From the NCBI GenBank assembly GCA_011009095.1, contig VTPC01002345.1, positions 212,563-276,562 of the forward strand: 64,000 nucleotides of DNA. The letters run 5' to 3'. Each line of letters opens with the position of its first letter. Position 1 is the first letter of the stretch. Position numbers and translations under genes: made by a program. Under the pieces are notes generated by a model. It was given only the letters and a program-made list of their open reading frames with translations, had not been told where the DNA came from and did no database searches. This DNA comes from Ignelater luminosus (taxonomy: Eukaryota; Arthropoda; Insecta; Coleoptera; Elateridae). This document shows positions 24,487 through 42,677 of this stretch, piece by piece.

Positions 24487-25010
24487 TGTGTTAAACAGAT
24501 TGCTAGATATTTCTATTGTCAGAGTTTTAAATTACTTTTCAAATTAGTTGATCTAAGAACATTAAGAAAGGCAGCCATCTTTTAGGTGAGCGAAATTCTC
24601 TTTGTATTCCATAAATTTCTATCTTAGATCTGTGGATTCTGCGTGCTGTAAAAAGCAATATTGACACAATCAAGAGTCTACTAGTTAGAACATTTTTATA
24701 TCTTCAAAGATTAGACAACACATTATACATATCTACTGCGTGTGATTTATGTAAAGGACAGAGTAATTGTGTATTACAGAAAAATTCTAAGATTATTCCT
24801 AATTTTAAAACTTTCTGAAGACTAAATGTTCTTTGTTAGAGATTTAAAACGTTCCACTAAGTTTATTGTAATTTAAGTAAATCAAATTTCTCTTGTACAA
24901 AGTGAAATTTTGATTATTTATTATTATTTTTGTTGCTTTTTTACATTTATATCAAGCTCTTTTAGTTTCCACAATTCTAATTTTATAAATTACATTTCCG
25001 TTCAACTGAT
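24487..25010. other. Unassigned AT-rich DNA
   Basis: Nothing recognised between the foldback and the next TIR element. Confidence 0.4.
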
Positions 25011-25013
25011 AGT

Positions 25014-25716
25014 CAGAGCTGGGATAAATACTTTGGAAAAATATTTAAATAATAAATAATAAATACTTTCATTTTTAAAAAGCATTTAAATATTAAATAC
25101 TTTCACAACTATAGTAGTATTTATATTTTAAATATTTTATAACTTAAATATTTAAATAGTATTTAAATAACCGCTACTGGTATTTAAATAATATTGTATT
25201 ATTTAAATATTATGAAAACATTTAAATATTCTTTCTAACATTTAAATATTTTTTCTGATACATAAATACTTTAGAATTATTTACGTATTTAAATATTTTT
25301 CAAGATTTAAATATTATTTGTAGCATTTAAATACTTTTTTTAAATAATAAATATCAAATACTTTTCATTAGTATTTAGATTTTAAATAATAAATAACCAA
25401 TTTTAAAAGTATTTAAATAACCAAAAGTATTTAAAATGTTAAATGATTCCCATCTGTCTACCGAGCACAGATAATATAAATACTTGTGTAATATTTAAAT
25501 ACTTCGCGTTATGTTAAATATTATGAAAACATTTAAATACTTTCTCCAGTATTAAAATACTTTTTTAAATAATAAATATCAAATACTTTTCAACAGTATT
25601 TAAATTTTAAATAATAAATAACCAATTTTAAAAGTATTTAAAATAACAGTATTTAAATATTCCAAAGTATTTAAATAAACAAAAGTATTTAAAATGTTAA
25701 ATAATTCCCAGCTGTG
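25014..25716. mobile_element. hAT-like MITE made of ATTTAAAT-rich repeats
   Basis: Starts CAGAGCTGGGATAAATACTT and ends AATTCCCAGCTGTG, an imperfect inverted pair of the CAGAG type used by hAT elements. The flanking octamers CTGATAGT and TTAATAGT match at 6 of 8 positions, consistent with an old 8-bp duplication. The body is a dense array of TATTTAAATA-like palindromes. A second pair of end-like motifs near 25450-25475 (TTCCCATCTG / GCACAGATAATATAAATACT) suggests two copies in tandem or nested. Confidence 0.65.
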
Positions 25717-26040
25717 TTAATAGTTGACCATTTTAATTACAACATACTTTGTCGTTATCATATTTTGTTCATTTAAGTATGGATGTTCAATTAGTTGAAT
25801 GTTTCAGCTAGTAAAACATTTACCACATCTGCGTAATACAGTCTAGTACCAATTGATCGATTCCTATACTTAAAAAAAGACAAGAATCCGAACGACTCTC
25901 CCGTGGCAGTGTAATGCCTAGGGCATTTTTAAGAACTCTTACATCTACAATAAAATAACATATACAACAATAATTATGTACAATGTAGGTAATATTATTC
26001 ATGAAGTGTCCTAAGCCATTATAAAAGTAAACATTCATAT

Positions 26041-27523
<1,483 letters not shown>

Positions 27524-28970
27524 TTTGTGATGTATATGATGAAACACCACAAGAAGAAATAAATTATAATACGTTGGAAATTGGTTAGCTGCAATTAACC
27601 GATTTCCTGGTAGGTCTGATTACTTTTCTACACCTTACGAAAAATGATCAAACTGTGTTCTTTAAAACCTATGTCGGATTATCTTTAGTTTGTTTTTTTC
27701 TTTGTAATAAATTCTATATTAGAGTGATAAGCTTTATTGTTACATTATCGATTATCAATAATTAAAAAATTACTTAATAATGGTGAAATTTGATTTTGAA
27801 TTTTAATTTTCTTTTGTTCTCATGAACTTGTAACAGCAATAACTTTTAAGAGACTAGAGATTATGCTGAAGTTAAATAAATATTGTTTTTATATTGTACA
27901 TTATATTATTTATTTCTTACTAAATATAGGCGCTTCACTTTTATAAAGAGAGCTAAAGTTTGATAAAAGTTTTTTTTATTGAAGATTGAAGGGTCTCGTT
28001 TCTTTTCAAAGTCTTATCGGTGAAGTGGAGATGTTTACTCTTTTTATCTTGTTTACGAAATAAATTTAATAAATGTAATTTCTAATAAATAATTAGCAGT
28101 ACTGCAAAAGCTAAATCTGCAACAGTTTTACGCAAGCTTTCATACAATATAAAATCTTGAACATAGTATCTAATTCTAAGCTAAAAGGTTTTATTGAATC
28201 TATGTCTAAAGGTGCTTTCTTCTTTTGTAATAACAATAAGACCTTGCGTTTTATCTGTGTATCTGTAAATAGTTCTTATTACAAAAGAATAAAGAGTTCA
28301 GTAACCGACCTGTAGAATCTTTGATCTACTATATTTGTTATCTACAAGAAGTTATCAACATTATTTTTTATCGCATGACAAAAAAAACTCAATTCTGGAA
28401 AATGTCACTGGCCAGTATTCTTTTAATTTCTGTTTTTAACCTTATAAGAAGAATTTAAAAATGTTTACATAATTTATTATGAGCTGAACAGTTTAAATAC
28501 TCATAACGTTGGCTTTCAAATAGTTAATTTTAAAAACTAGGAAAAGTAAGGTTATGATTTAACGTTTATCGTGTATTTCTAAAACTCTGATAATTTGCTT
28601 TAAGTAACTCAAATTATCTTCAATTTCTAAACATAATGGTCCTTAAATTTTCAATACTAGCAATCTTTCATAACCTTCTTCAACGTTCTTAATTGCTTAG
28701 GGTCTGACTTTGTTACGATGCCTCTATTAGTTTACACTAGAGATAGATATTATGCAATTTACTTGTTACTAAGGAAGTTTCTACTTAGTACAGCAATTAA
28801 CGACCAATGAGGTTCATAATATAATATTCAGAAGGATGTGTGTAACTTGTTTGGGAAGAAAAGACACATTATTAAAAGCAAAGGCAAAACAAAACAACAG
28901 AAAATAGTTTTGATTTAGAGCTTTCAGTGCGTGCTTTATTAAAGGTACAGAAATACAAAAAAAGGTATGC
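27524..28970. other. Intergenic DNA between PTGR copies A and B
   Basis: AT-rich, with no recognised coding or repeat ends. Confidence 0.4.
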
Positions 28971-28975
28971 GATTG

Positions 28976-31429
<2,454 letters not shown>

Positions 31430-34060
31430 ATTGTCTTCGATGCTACAAAACCATTGCGACTACTGATAAATACATACAGCCTTTTCTTTTATTATTTTTA
31501 TCTGTATATGCAGTTTTTATCTATTTATTTATCTATGTAAATTAAGGCAAAGTCTATTGTACAGCATTTTTCTACTATATGTAAAAAATATAAAGAGGTT
31601 AACATACAGGAAAAAATAAGAATAATAGAATGTTTTCTTGCAAAGGTATACATTGCTCTATAGTTTGTTCAATAATTCTGTAACAATTCTTGCTGTTGGA
31701 CCTATAGTGTTTGCAGAAAGTGAATTTTGCCCCAAAGACGGTTTTAGAAGTTTTAGTTTTCAGAACTTTTATGTAGCCTGAAATTTAATGTAACATTTAG
31801 ATAACCTGTTTTATAAGGAAAGATCTTTGTCTCTTCAGTTAGTTTTGTAAATATGATTGTTTTCTGGAAAAAGAAAGTTCCATAATTTAATAGTTGAGAT
31901 TGTTGTTATTATAGCTTTAATGAAAACGGACAAATACTTAAAAGACTCCCTCCCTGAACAATCAATTATCTAGAACTCCAAACATTCTCTACACAAAGTC
32001 GCGTGGAAACAACATTCCTCCCCAGTAGCTACAGTTTATGTTTATTACTTTATTATACAACACCCATACCAGGATATTCTTCAAAACCTCTTTCCACTAC
32101 ATTTAATGTTGTACTGTCAGATGAAAGAATGACTCAAAATAATAATTGATTTATAGTTCAAGTGCCGCTGCATAGTTTGGGGGGGTTCAAATTACGCAAC
32201 AGCATCCCGAGGCTATTTTGAAAAGATATTGGTCAATATAGTAAGTCGGGTATATTAATACTGATGAGGAATTCTGTGAAAAAGTTGACTGTTTTGTCTT
32301 CTTCAATCACAGAATCGAAGAATCAGTGCATTAGTTTTGTTGCTGGGACAGTATCTTTTTAATGTTGGTTGCCTTTTTGTTTTTAAAATAATAATAGTGC
32401 TCTATAGCAGCCGGGCCACAGGTCTTTTTGTTTAGATTTTGTTAAGTTGTGATCAAGTATTTAAGGTCCTCCAAAACAGAGCAAAGTGATAGCAATTCTT
32501 CTCTATTGTAACTCAAATGGACCGGCATATCTTTTCTCAATAGAAAAATGAGGCCATGAAAAAGACAACTTCAAGCAAGCTCGGCTACCTGTAGGTTCGG
32601 CCTAAGATTCTATATATGTTTAAGGGTACTTAACACCACTTTTATATGCTATGGTATACTCATGCAAAACGATAAGTTTACAGACAATTAATACTAAAGC
32701 CTTGGTACTTTGTTTCGTTATGTTAAATAGTGGAGGTTCTGAGTTATTCAAAGTGGGTAGCAGTTGGAAATCAGCATGGACTGCCAGTAACACATTTACT
32801 AAAGTTCCTGTGCCTTTAGGGACTTTCCACTTTCTTTGTCTATATTCTCCATGGCCGATTGCAGTTTGTTTCTTGATCATCAGCCCTTCGCGATTGGGAT
32901 AAGTAGTACTCGTCCTGTTTTTGACCTTCAAGACACATAAGTAAGTCTTCTAATAGAATGAGGCACTTGTTGTAAACCTTTTACTTAACCAAATCTAAAC
33001 TTTCTTATACTTTTCTTTCTCTAGCTGTTTTATCATGTCCTCCGACAAATTGTTTTTAGATTTTTCCAAGAAGTAAGCAAATCCGCCACTTGGCAGAATA
33101 TCAACATTATGGTAAACAGTTCGATCAACTTGACAGAAAAATTGAATATCAGCGTCCTTCTAGGTGTTGCACCAGAAATTGTCGTTGTCAAGCAATATCT
33201 CTGTTTTACAAGCAGACCTGAAAGGAGAAGAGACTAACCCATTTGCAGTCCATAGGAACTCAGTAGTATCACTTAGAAAACAATAATAATCCGAGATGGT
33301 TTTAATACCAATCTTTTAATTAATATTTATTTACTTTACTGATAAGTAACTTTTAGAACTTTTCTAAAGTTTTTTTTAAGTGAAAATAAGTAAATTGTTA
33401 TCACGGTTCTTAGACTGTCACCGTTGCCTCGTAGACGGTAACCCAATATCAGTGACATAAGAAATATGCCAATCGCTGTTGCCAAATTACAGAACATAAT
33501 TATATGATTTTATGAATTAAATACTGTCGTCGTTCGTTGTACACAATTATTTTGATTTTATTTATTAATCGGTAACGGCGCACGTGACGATAGTCTAAGA
33601 ACTGTGCATTATTACATCATTGTAAAGTATCAAAAGAATCAGAAAATGTACCAAGAAATATATAAGTTTGTTATGGATCATCCTGTATATTACTACACAT
33701 CATTAAAGCTGAAAATCGACGTGTTTCAGCATTTTTCTAACAAAACAATTTTGATGATGTAAATTATCTTACATTCTTAGGTACCGGGCATTGTGTAGAG
33801 GTCATCTCGATTTTTCCCTTTGTCACCCTCTTAAAGGTGACTCTGCGCTCATTCTGGGCGTTTACATCTAGATTGCTTATCGTTTAGATAACATTCTTTG
33901 CAAAGGCAGCATGCAACCATTTTCAACTTGAAAGCTAGACTCCTATTTCTCTCTAGAGTAACTTTCCGTGGTATGGTTGTGTGCAGTTATGACTATTATT
34001 TACATTAAAAAAGAAACCCTTTTGCATATTTTCACCAAGAAATAATTAGAAGTTTTCAAA
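31430..34060. other. Intergenic DNA with unrecognised coding-like pieces
   Basis: On the minus strand, 33000-33290 reads as broken but protein-like sequence (TTEFLWTANGLVSSPFRSAC, ILPSGGFAYFLEKSKNNLSE, one internal TAG), and 32620-32931 is another open stretch. I do not recognise either. They could be parts of a decayed gene or of a DNA transposon. The rest, including the 1.1 kb just 5' of copy B, shows nothing definable. Confidence 0.35.
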
Positions 34061-34067
34061 CACATTT

Positions 34068-34073
34068 TTTATT
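34068..34073 (-). promoter_or_regulatory. Polyadenylation signal of PTGR copy C
   Basis: AATAAA on the minus strand, 27 bases past the stop codon of copy C. Equivalent hexamers follow copies B (28935-28940), D (50782-50787) and E (56562-56567). Confidence 0.6.
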
Positions 34074-34099
34074 GAGGATACAAAATTACATAGAAATGT

Positions 34100-35594
<1,495 letters not shown>

Positions 35595-36800
35595 CTTGCT
35601 TTCGATTGCACAGGCCGGTTGCGACTACTAATATAAACAGTTTGACCTTCTCTATTAAGTAAATAATTCAGACTAATGTTGATTCGCAATATTGTGTTCG
35701 TTGTACGGCATTCAAGGTGTTATTATTACATTCACTGCTGATTAGAGTGTGCGATTATCGGCAAAAAAATGATGAATCATTGAATGATATTTGAATTTGT
35801 TTATCAATCATCATACACTTGTTATCTAGGTAAACACAATTTTTAGCCTTTGTAAAGTCAAAACACTATTTTTTCATTCCAGTCATGTTTACTACGAAAG
35901 AAGATAAGCATTTTTGTTAGAAATAGCAGAAATAAACTTTAAAGTCATGTACTACACCTGTTTTTTGTATAATGACAAGACATTTTAACAAGTTTATTAG
36001 TAAGGATAACTACATGCAGTAATAATAATAATAATAATAACGATGATAGATACAAGTGTTTTTATATTTAAATTCTTCACTCATCACAAGAGTCATGCAG
36101 AAAAACAAAATATTCACGAAACGTAAATACAATTAATTTTGAGATAATTCGAAATCATATTATCACTGTTTGGAGTTTGTAGGAATAATATTTAACAAAT
36201 CGAAATATAACATTTAATTTCATGGCACTATTCAACTGAAGAAGGGCTTTACTTAGTTTAATTTGTGTAGAGGAAGCCGAAACAAGTTTATGTGTTCATG
36301 CAGACAATAAATTAATTTATGGCAAGACAAGTTTTATTTTAATTTTAAGGTTGCTTGAATTTTAACATCCCTTAGAGATAACCCCCTGTAAAAAGGTGTC
36401 TAAGCACCTCACCAGACTATGTCACCGCGGCTGTCTTACCATTCACTAACTCTACGATCTGACGTGTTCTCAACTTTGATAATAGTTGTTATGATTTGAT
36501 TCGCTGAGGCTAGGCGTTGAGTTGTCGTAATAGAAAAGTTTTCTAAAGAAATACTTTTTAAAATTATATCGCCGAAAAATGGGCGCCTTGAAATATCAGT
36601 TAAGATTTCCAAACCTCTTATAGCGCTACGTAAAAAAAAACAATACTTTGGATGCCCTAGCTCACAGAACATATTGACTAAATTAACAATTAACAGTTAT
36701 TAGTGTTCAAGCCAGCGATCTAATTGTACTACATTATTAGTATTAGTATACTGAGAGTGACATGGTTGTTCAGCTTGCTTTTTAGTAATAATTAACCTTC
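35595..36800. other. 5' flank of PTGR copy C
   Basis: The first few hundred bases are alignable with the 5' flanks of copies D and E (GTAGTCGcAA.. near the start codon, CTGCaAAAAAtGATgAATCATTG further out). An (AAT)n microsatellite lies at 36020-36038. Confidence 0.5.
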
Positions 36801-36814
36801 TTCCTTACGTGTAA

Positions 36815-38715
36815 TCTCCCTTGCGAAGTTTGGCTATCATCATAGCTATTTGAATCTTAGATACAGCTGCACGCAATAGTTGACTGGAGTTGCAACCAAA
36901 CCACTCTCTTAAGTCTCGCAGCCATGACATCTTTCTTCTTCCCACACCACGTTTTCCTACGATTTTTCCTTGTATTATATTTTGCAGAAGTTGGTATTTC
37001 CCCCCACCCCGCATAACGTGTCCGAGATATTGAAGTTTTCAACTTTTGATGGTTAATAATAATTCTCTTTCCTTTCTCATTCTTTTGAGTACTTCTGTGT
37101 TTAATATTCTATCCATCCAAGATATTTTTAGTATTCTTCTATAAGTCCATGATTCAAATGTTTCTATTCTGTTGCAGCAGTATTTATTCATGGTTCATGT
37201 TTCTATACCATACAGAAGGATAGAATGAATATAACATTTTACTAGGCGTACTTTTAGCTCTAGGCTTACATCTCGACTGGTTAGTATTCTTTTCATCTTC
37301 ATTAAGGCATTTTTTGATTTTTCAATTCTTATTGTGATTTCTTTTGTATACTCATTCGTTTCATTCACAGACGTTCCCAGGTAGTTGTATTGCTCAACTC
37401 TTTTAATCTGTTTGTTGTTAACTTGTAGTCTTACATTGCTAATGTTTTTCTTAGATACATTATACCGGCAGTTTCTTTTAGAAGCGCTGTCTTAATTATG
37501 TGTTCTGAATAAAGGTTAAATAGTGTTGGTTATAGGATACAACCTTGTCTGACACCTATTTTTATGTTTATTTCTTCTGTTGTTTTTTCTTTAACTTGAA
37601 CTGTTGCTTTTTGGTTGTAGTAGAGGTTGGTGATTATTTGTATGTCTCTAGTGTGGAATTCACTTTTGCCTTCCCCCCTATATTGTGTATTTTATAAAAG
37701 CCTGTATTAAATTTCTTTAATTTGCTAAGCATTTAACTAGGAAAGAACTGTATTTTAAGAACAATAAATTATTTAACCGTATGGGTTGACCCTGTCATAA
37801 AGCGTTCACACCCTCCACCTGCACAAAAACAAAAATACAAAATATAAACACCCAAATCTTAGGAATTTAATATGTAGCAGGGCAGTTAGTTGTGAAAGAA
37901 CAGTCGTAGTGCTGGGTCGATGTGCGTCGAATGCAAGAGGCCTCACGCGAAGTCGTAGTGTAAAAGTTGCCTTTTTGTGGGGGACCATTTAATGCAAATG
38001 CATATGCTATTTTGATTTAATCAGTATTCTGATTATTATTGTTGTTGTTGCTGTGGCCTTACTGTGTGTCTGTGCCACTTTTTGCTTATTATTGTTATTA
38101 TTGTTGATAAGGCGTTACAGTGTGTAATTGCCTCTAGTTGTACACGTGTCACTCACAGGAAGTGGTGGGCACTCGTTGTTTAAAGGGTTGGTATTAGTGT
38201 AGAAAAAGCACTAGTACAACCGCTAAAATTAATCGCATAGCTAGCTATTTGCTTGTGTAGTCTACCTCGACCTGGAGGACAAGTGAGTCCTGCCAGTGGT
38301 CCGGGCTGGTACCCCCCGGGCAGCGACCGCAGGGGCGCTCGAACCCCTGTATGTGCCTGTACTGCTATCCTACAGGAGGCCCGGACTCCGGGGAGATGAG
38401 TGCTATGACGGTGGTAACACCTGGTCGTCCAACGCGTCAGTTGGATGGCATCACAGCACGATAAGTGCTTGTTACAGGTCACCATGATCCCGGCAGTGCA
38501 CTGGAGATGACGGCCAACAACACCAGGATACGATCTTCTAGACGCGACGAGGGACGCTGCTGGCCAACCCCTCTCACTCCTGTAAGTTTTCAGTGACGTG
38601 TTTACTTGTGGCACTAGTATCTATGTTTCTATCTTTAAGTAGTTGTATCAGTTGTTCGTGTCTGACTTTGTCGAATGGTTTATTGTATTCGAGAAAACAT
38701 ACATACATATCCTGA
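36815..38715 (-). mobile_element. RTE-like non-LTR retrotransposon, RT fragment, split
   Basis: On the minus strand, from 38715 downward: CFLEYNKPFDKVRHEQLIQL (RT fingers), interrupted at 37652-38613, then TRDIQIITNLYYNQKATVQV, GVRQGCILxPTLFNLYSEHI, EQYNYLGTSVNETNEYTKEI, SILLYGIETWTMNKYC and KLQYLGHVMRGG. This is the palm-to-C-terminal part of the RTE/CR1-type endonuclease-reverse transcriptases common in insects. The endonuclease and the YxDD region are missing or corrupt, and there is a stop after LLLTIKS. It lies 5' of PTGR copy C and borders the duplicated block starting at 38.75 kb. Confidence 0.85.
37652..38613. mobile_element. LTR-like insertion (solo LTR) with CTAG duplication
   Basis: The RTE reading frame is cut exactly within ATACTAGAGAC; removing 37652-38613 plus one CTAG restores N-I-D-T-R-D-I-Q. 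The 962-bp insert begins TGTGGAATTC and ends TTGTGGCA, so it has TG..CA ends, and is flanked by CTAG at 37648-37651 and 38614-38617. No TIR or coding frame is present. This is what a solo LTR left by recombination looks like, and 4-bp duplications occur in Gypsy-type elements. The last third is GC-rich. Confidence 0.75.
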
Positions 38716-38752
38716 TTAAACTAACACCTGCTAAAAAAATTATCTTTGAAGA

Positions 38753-39503
38753 TAGATTTGGGAATAAATTAAGTAATATTGTGTAACATCCAAATGGTGA
38801 TTCTACATAAACATTAAGTGAATTCATTTCCGTACTATAATTATTATCTATAAATCTTTGTTTTAGTTGATTAAACATTTACATTACGTTCTTCTATCAT
38901 GTTTACATTGTCACCTAACAGAGAATTTATTTTTTAGCTAAAGGTAATAAAACTGAAGGTTACAAAATGTAAATTTATACATCTACTATTCATATATTAT
39001 AAACAATTCATCAAAATTCAAAACAGTTAAAAGAACCTTAAAAAGTGATGTAATACGAAACAATTTGCGCAACAATGTAAAGAATTACTTTAACTCCTTT
39101 GGAGCGGCATAGAAAATTGGGCAGTAAACGGATATAGTCATAAAAATTCTAAATCAAGATTTAATCCCATTTAAAATATTATTAATTCTCGCTTCTTGAT
39201 TGGCAAGTCTACAGATTTAGAGAGTTTTGTAAAGTACATCTAATCTGCTTCAAAAAAAATTTAATTTTAGGAAACATTTCTGTTTCTGTGTTTTTTATTG
39301 CAGGGAATGAATTTTAGGAATTTTTTTAGGGTTATACAAATATAGAATTTAAACAGTAAATCTTCGAACAATTTGGAAGTCTTTTTGGATAAATACTATA
39401 AACTTATGTTTTTGTTTCCAAGAGGCTTTTTATTAAAAAATTAATTATTTTCATAACTGGAGTAATAAAAAATCATTACTCACTGCCAAATATCATCATG
39501 CAG
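38753..39503. repeat. Duplicated intergenic block, copy 1, part 1
   Basis: Aligns in direct orientation with 54551-55200 and its latter half with 60640-61050. Shared marks: AATATTGTGTaaCATCcAAA, GTCATGTTTACATTG, GTGATGTAA, GGGCAGTAAACGG, TCTACAGATTT.., TAACTGGAGTaAT. It is cut at about 39503 by the Gypsy-type element and resumes near 45035. It lies 5' of PTGR copy C. Confidence 0.75.
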
Positions 39504-39781
39504 GACTGGACTAAGCACGTACTTAGGCCCCCCGAAAATTTTTATTGTATACTTTTTTAAATTCATAGATATATAAAAATAATTTGTTAAACTTTTTCTG
39601 AAGATAGACAAAGTAATTTTAAAATATAATTAAACATTATCATTTGTTTAATAAACACATTTAGTATCAAAATTTAACTTTCAAGTACCCACCATAATGA
39701 ATACTGTCGTACATGCGTTGATGCGCACCAACGTTGATACCAACGAATACAAAAGATTATGTTGTGCAAAGTTAAATTTTT

Positions 39782-42188
39782 GTGCTGATGCTAATAATAA
39801 AATGTGAACTAGATACTGGTGCAAGTGTTTGCATCATAGGCTATAAGAACTTGTGTGAACTTTTCAAACAATCTAGAATTAACTTATTAACATCAGATAA
39901 TAAACTACAAAGTTTTGGTGGAACCAACATTCCTGTATGTGGTGAAATTTATTTAAGGTGTTTGCATAATGATAAATCTTATGACATAAAATTTGTTGTA
40001 GTTGATGTTAATCATGGACCATTACTGTCTGCTAAAGCTTGTAAACATTTAGAGTTAATAAAATTTTGTAATTTGATAGATTCTAGGAAAGCAGATAAGT
40101 ACATCATAGAAGCTCAAGACCTAGTGAAGAAATATAACAATGTGTTTGAAGGTTATGGCACAATAAGTGGAGAAGTAAAACTTGAAATAAACAGTGAAAT
40201 TAAAACTGTAATACAAACTACAAGAAGAATATCAGTTTCACTAAGAAAAGATTTGAAACAAGAACTAGATAAGTTAGTAAAAGATGATATTATAGTAAAA
40301 GAAGATAAACATTCTGGTTGGGTGAGCAATATTTTGATAGTTAGAAAAAACAACTCGTTTAGAATATGTCTCGACCCAATTCCGTTGAATAATGCTTTAA
40401 AGAGACCAAATCATCAATTTACTACAATTGATGAGATTCTGGGAAATGCAAAAATATTTAGTTGTGTTGATGCTAAAAAAGGATTCTGGTAAATCAAGTT
40501 ATGTAAAGATAGTAGTAAACTAACTACTTTTTGGACTCCATTTGGTAGATATCGATGGAAAAGATTACCATTTAGTATAGCGCCTGCTCCTGAAATATTT
40601 CAAATGAAAATCCAAGAATTATTATCCGATTTAGATGGAATCGAAATATTAGCAGATGATATTATTATTTTTGGATATGGTGATACTAGAAAAAAAGCTT
40701 CAAAAGATCATAACAACAAATTATTAAAACTTCTTCAAAGACTAGAAGCTAATAATTGTAAATTAAACTTATCGAAATTAAAATTATGTCAAGACGAAGT
40801 TAAATTTTATGGACATATTTTAACAAAAAAATGGATTGAAGCCAGATATGTCAAAAATTGAAGCAATTAAGTTATTTCCTAAACCAACAGATAAAAAGTC
40901 ATTACTACGTTTTATTGGCATGGTGACATATTTGTCAAGGTATATAAAGAATTTATCAATAGAAATTACTAATTTAAGAAAACTTACTCAGAATGATGCT
41001 GAATGGATTTGGACAGAAATAGAAGAGGAAGAATTTTCAAAAATCATAGAAATTATACAAGATATTAAGACTTTGAAGTATTACAATTCAAATGAAACTC
41101 TGATTATGGAATGCGACTCCAGTAGCTATGAACGTGGAGTAGCTTTATTTCAAACAAATGGTGTAATCGGGTATGCATCTAGAACACTAACAAAAGCAGA
41201 ACAGCAGTTCGCACAAATTGAAAAAGAATTACTTTCAATTGTATTTGGATGTGTAAGATTTGATCAAATAATTGTAGGCAACAAAGTAATGGCGAAGACT
41301 GATCATAAACCATTATTGACAATCTTTAAGAAACCTCTATTAAATGCACCTAAAAGACTACAGAAAATGTTAATGATTCTTCAAAGATATAATATAGAAC
41401 TTTAGTATATAACTGTGCAATTGAAAATACCAACATAATAAAGTATCTACAAGTTACAACACAAAGAATGGAAAGTATTAAAGAAGAAACGGTTAAAGAC
41501 CCAGCATTACAGAAAATAAAGAAATATATTACAGAAGGATGGCCGCAATATATGAATCAAGTACCTGATGATGTAAAGATTTACTTTCAATATAAACATG
41601 ACATCACATAAAATTCCGAGTTATCCTTTTCAATACATTTCGATTAATGTATTTGTTACAGAGTATGAAGGCAAACAAACAAAATTTCTTGTTACAGTAG
41701 ATCATTATTCGGACTACTTTGAATTAAATATTTTAAAAGATTTAACATCTCAAGCAGTTATCAAATGTTGTAAAATGAATTTTAGTAGACATGGTATACC
41801 TGCTAGAATTTATACAGACAATGGAACAAATTTTAATTGTAAGGAATTTAAGAAATTTTGTAATGAATGGGATATTGAACAAGTATTTTCATCTCCACAC
41901 CATCCAAAAGGAAATGGAAAAGCTGAGTCAGCTGTGAAAATAGCAAAAAAACTCATTAAGAAATCAATTAAAGGAAAAGAAGACTTATGGTATTCGTTAC
42001 TACATTGGCTAAATACGCCGAATAAAATATTTCCTAGGCACACAAGGAATGGAATCCCTTGCTCTCTTAATAACTTGCTTCCTAAAGTGATTGAAAATGT
42101 ATCATCAGATATAGAAATCAAAAAAAGAAAGTTTAAACAAACATATGACAAAGCTAGTAAATATTTACCAGAACTGAGAATAGGATAA
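39782..42188 (+). pseudogene. Gypsy-type pol polyprotein (PR-RT-RH-IN), broken
   Basis: Domains in order: aspartic protease (LDTGASVCIIG at the first residues), reverse transcriptase (LDPIPLNNALKRPNHQF, the FSCVDAKKGFW motif, and ILADDIIIFG as the catalytic box), RNase H (IMECDSSSYERGVALFQ, ASRTLTKAEQQFAQIEKELL, KTDHKPLL), and after a gap the integrase core (VTVDHYSDYFEL, YTDNGTNFN, PKGNGKAESAVK giving D, D and E). Lesions: TAA at 40491-40493 replaces a Gln codon after GFW, a frame change near 40840, TAG at 41403 and a corrupt stretch to 41598 where the zinc-binding part of integrase should be. It resembles K02A2.6-like Gypsy polyproteins and is not functional. Confidence 0.87.
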
Positions 42189-42677
42189 CCAGTTGTAACA
42201 CAACTATATCCAGAATCTAATACAACATGGACAAAGGGTTATATAGAAGAATAAACAGATGACTGTTCATATATTGTAAATGTTAGTGGAAATAAGTATT
42301 GAAGAAGTAGAATTCATATAAGACCAAATATTCTACCTAGTGAAGAGATAAATGAACAAGAAAAAGAAGTTGGAAGTATGAATGAAGAAAACAAACAAGT
42401 AGAGTTCAATGAAGTTGAAAAGAAAAGAAAAGAAAAAGAACCTACAAGCCAAAATGAAGATGAAACTAACAACCACATTTTAGAAAAACATAACTTGGAA
42501 AAAGATTTAAATGGGAAGAGTGAAGAACTAAAAGAAGAAAGAAAAGAAAGGCCAAGAAAAGAGAAAAAAGTTACTAAATAAATATAAAGACTACCAGTTA
42601 AAATTTTAAAGAAGGGAAGATGTTGTAGTAGTTACCTACTTCGTAATAGTACTGTAGTAGTTACATATATTGTAATA

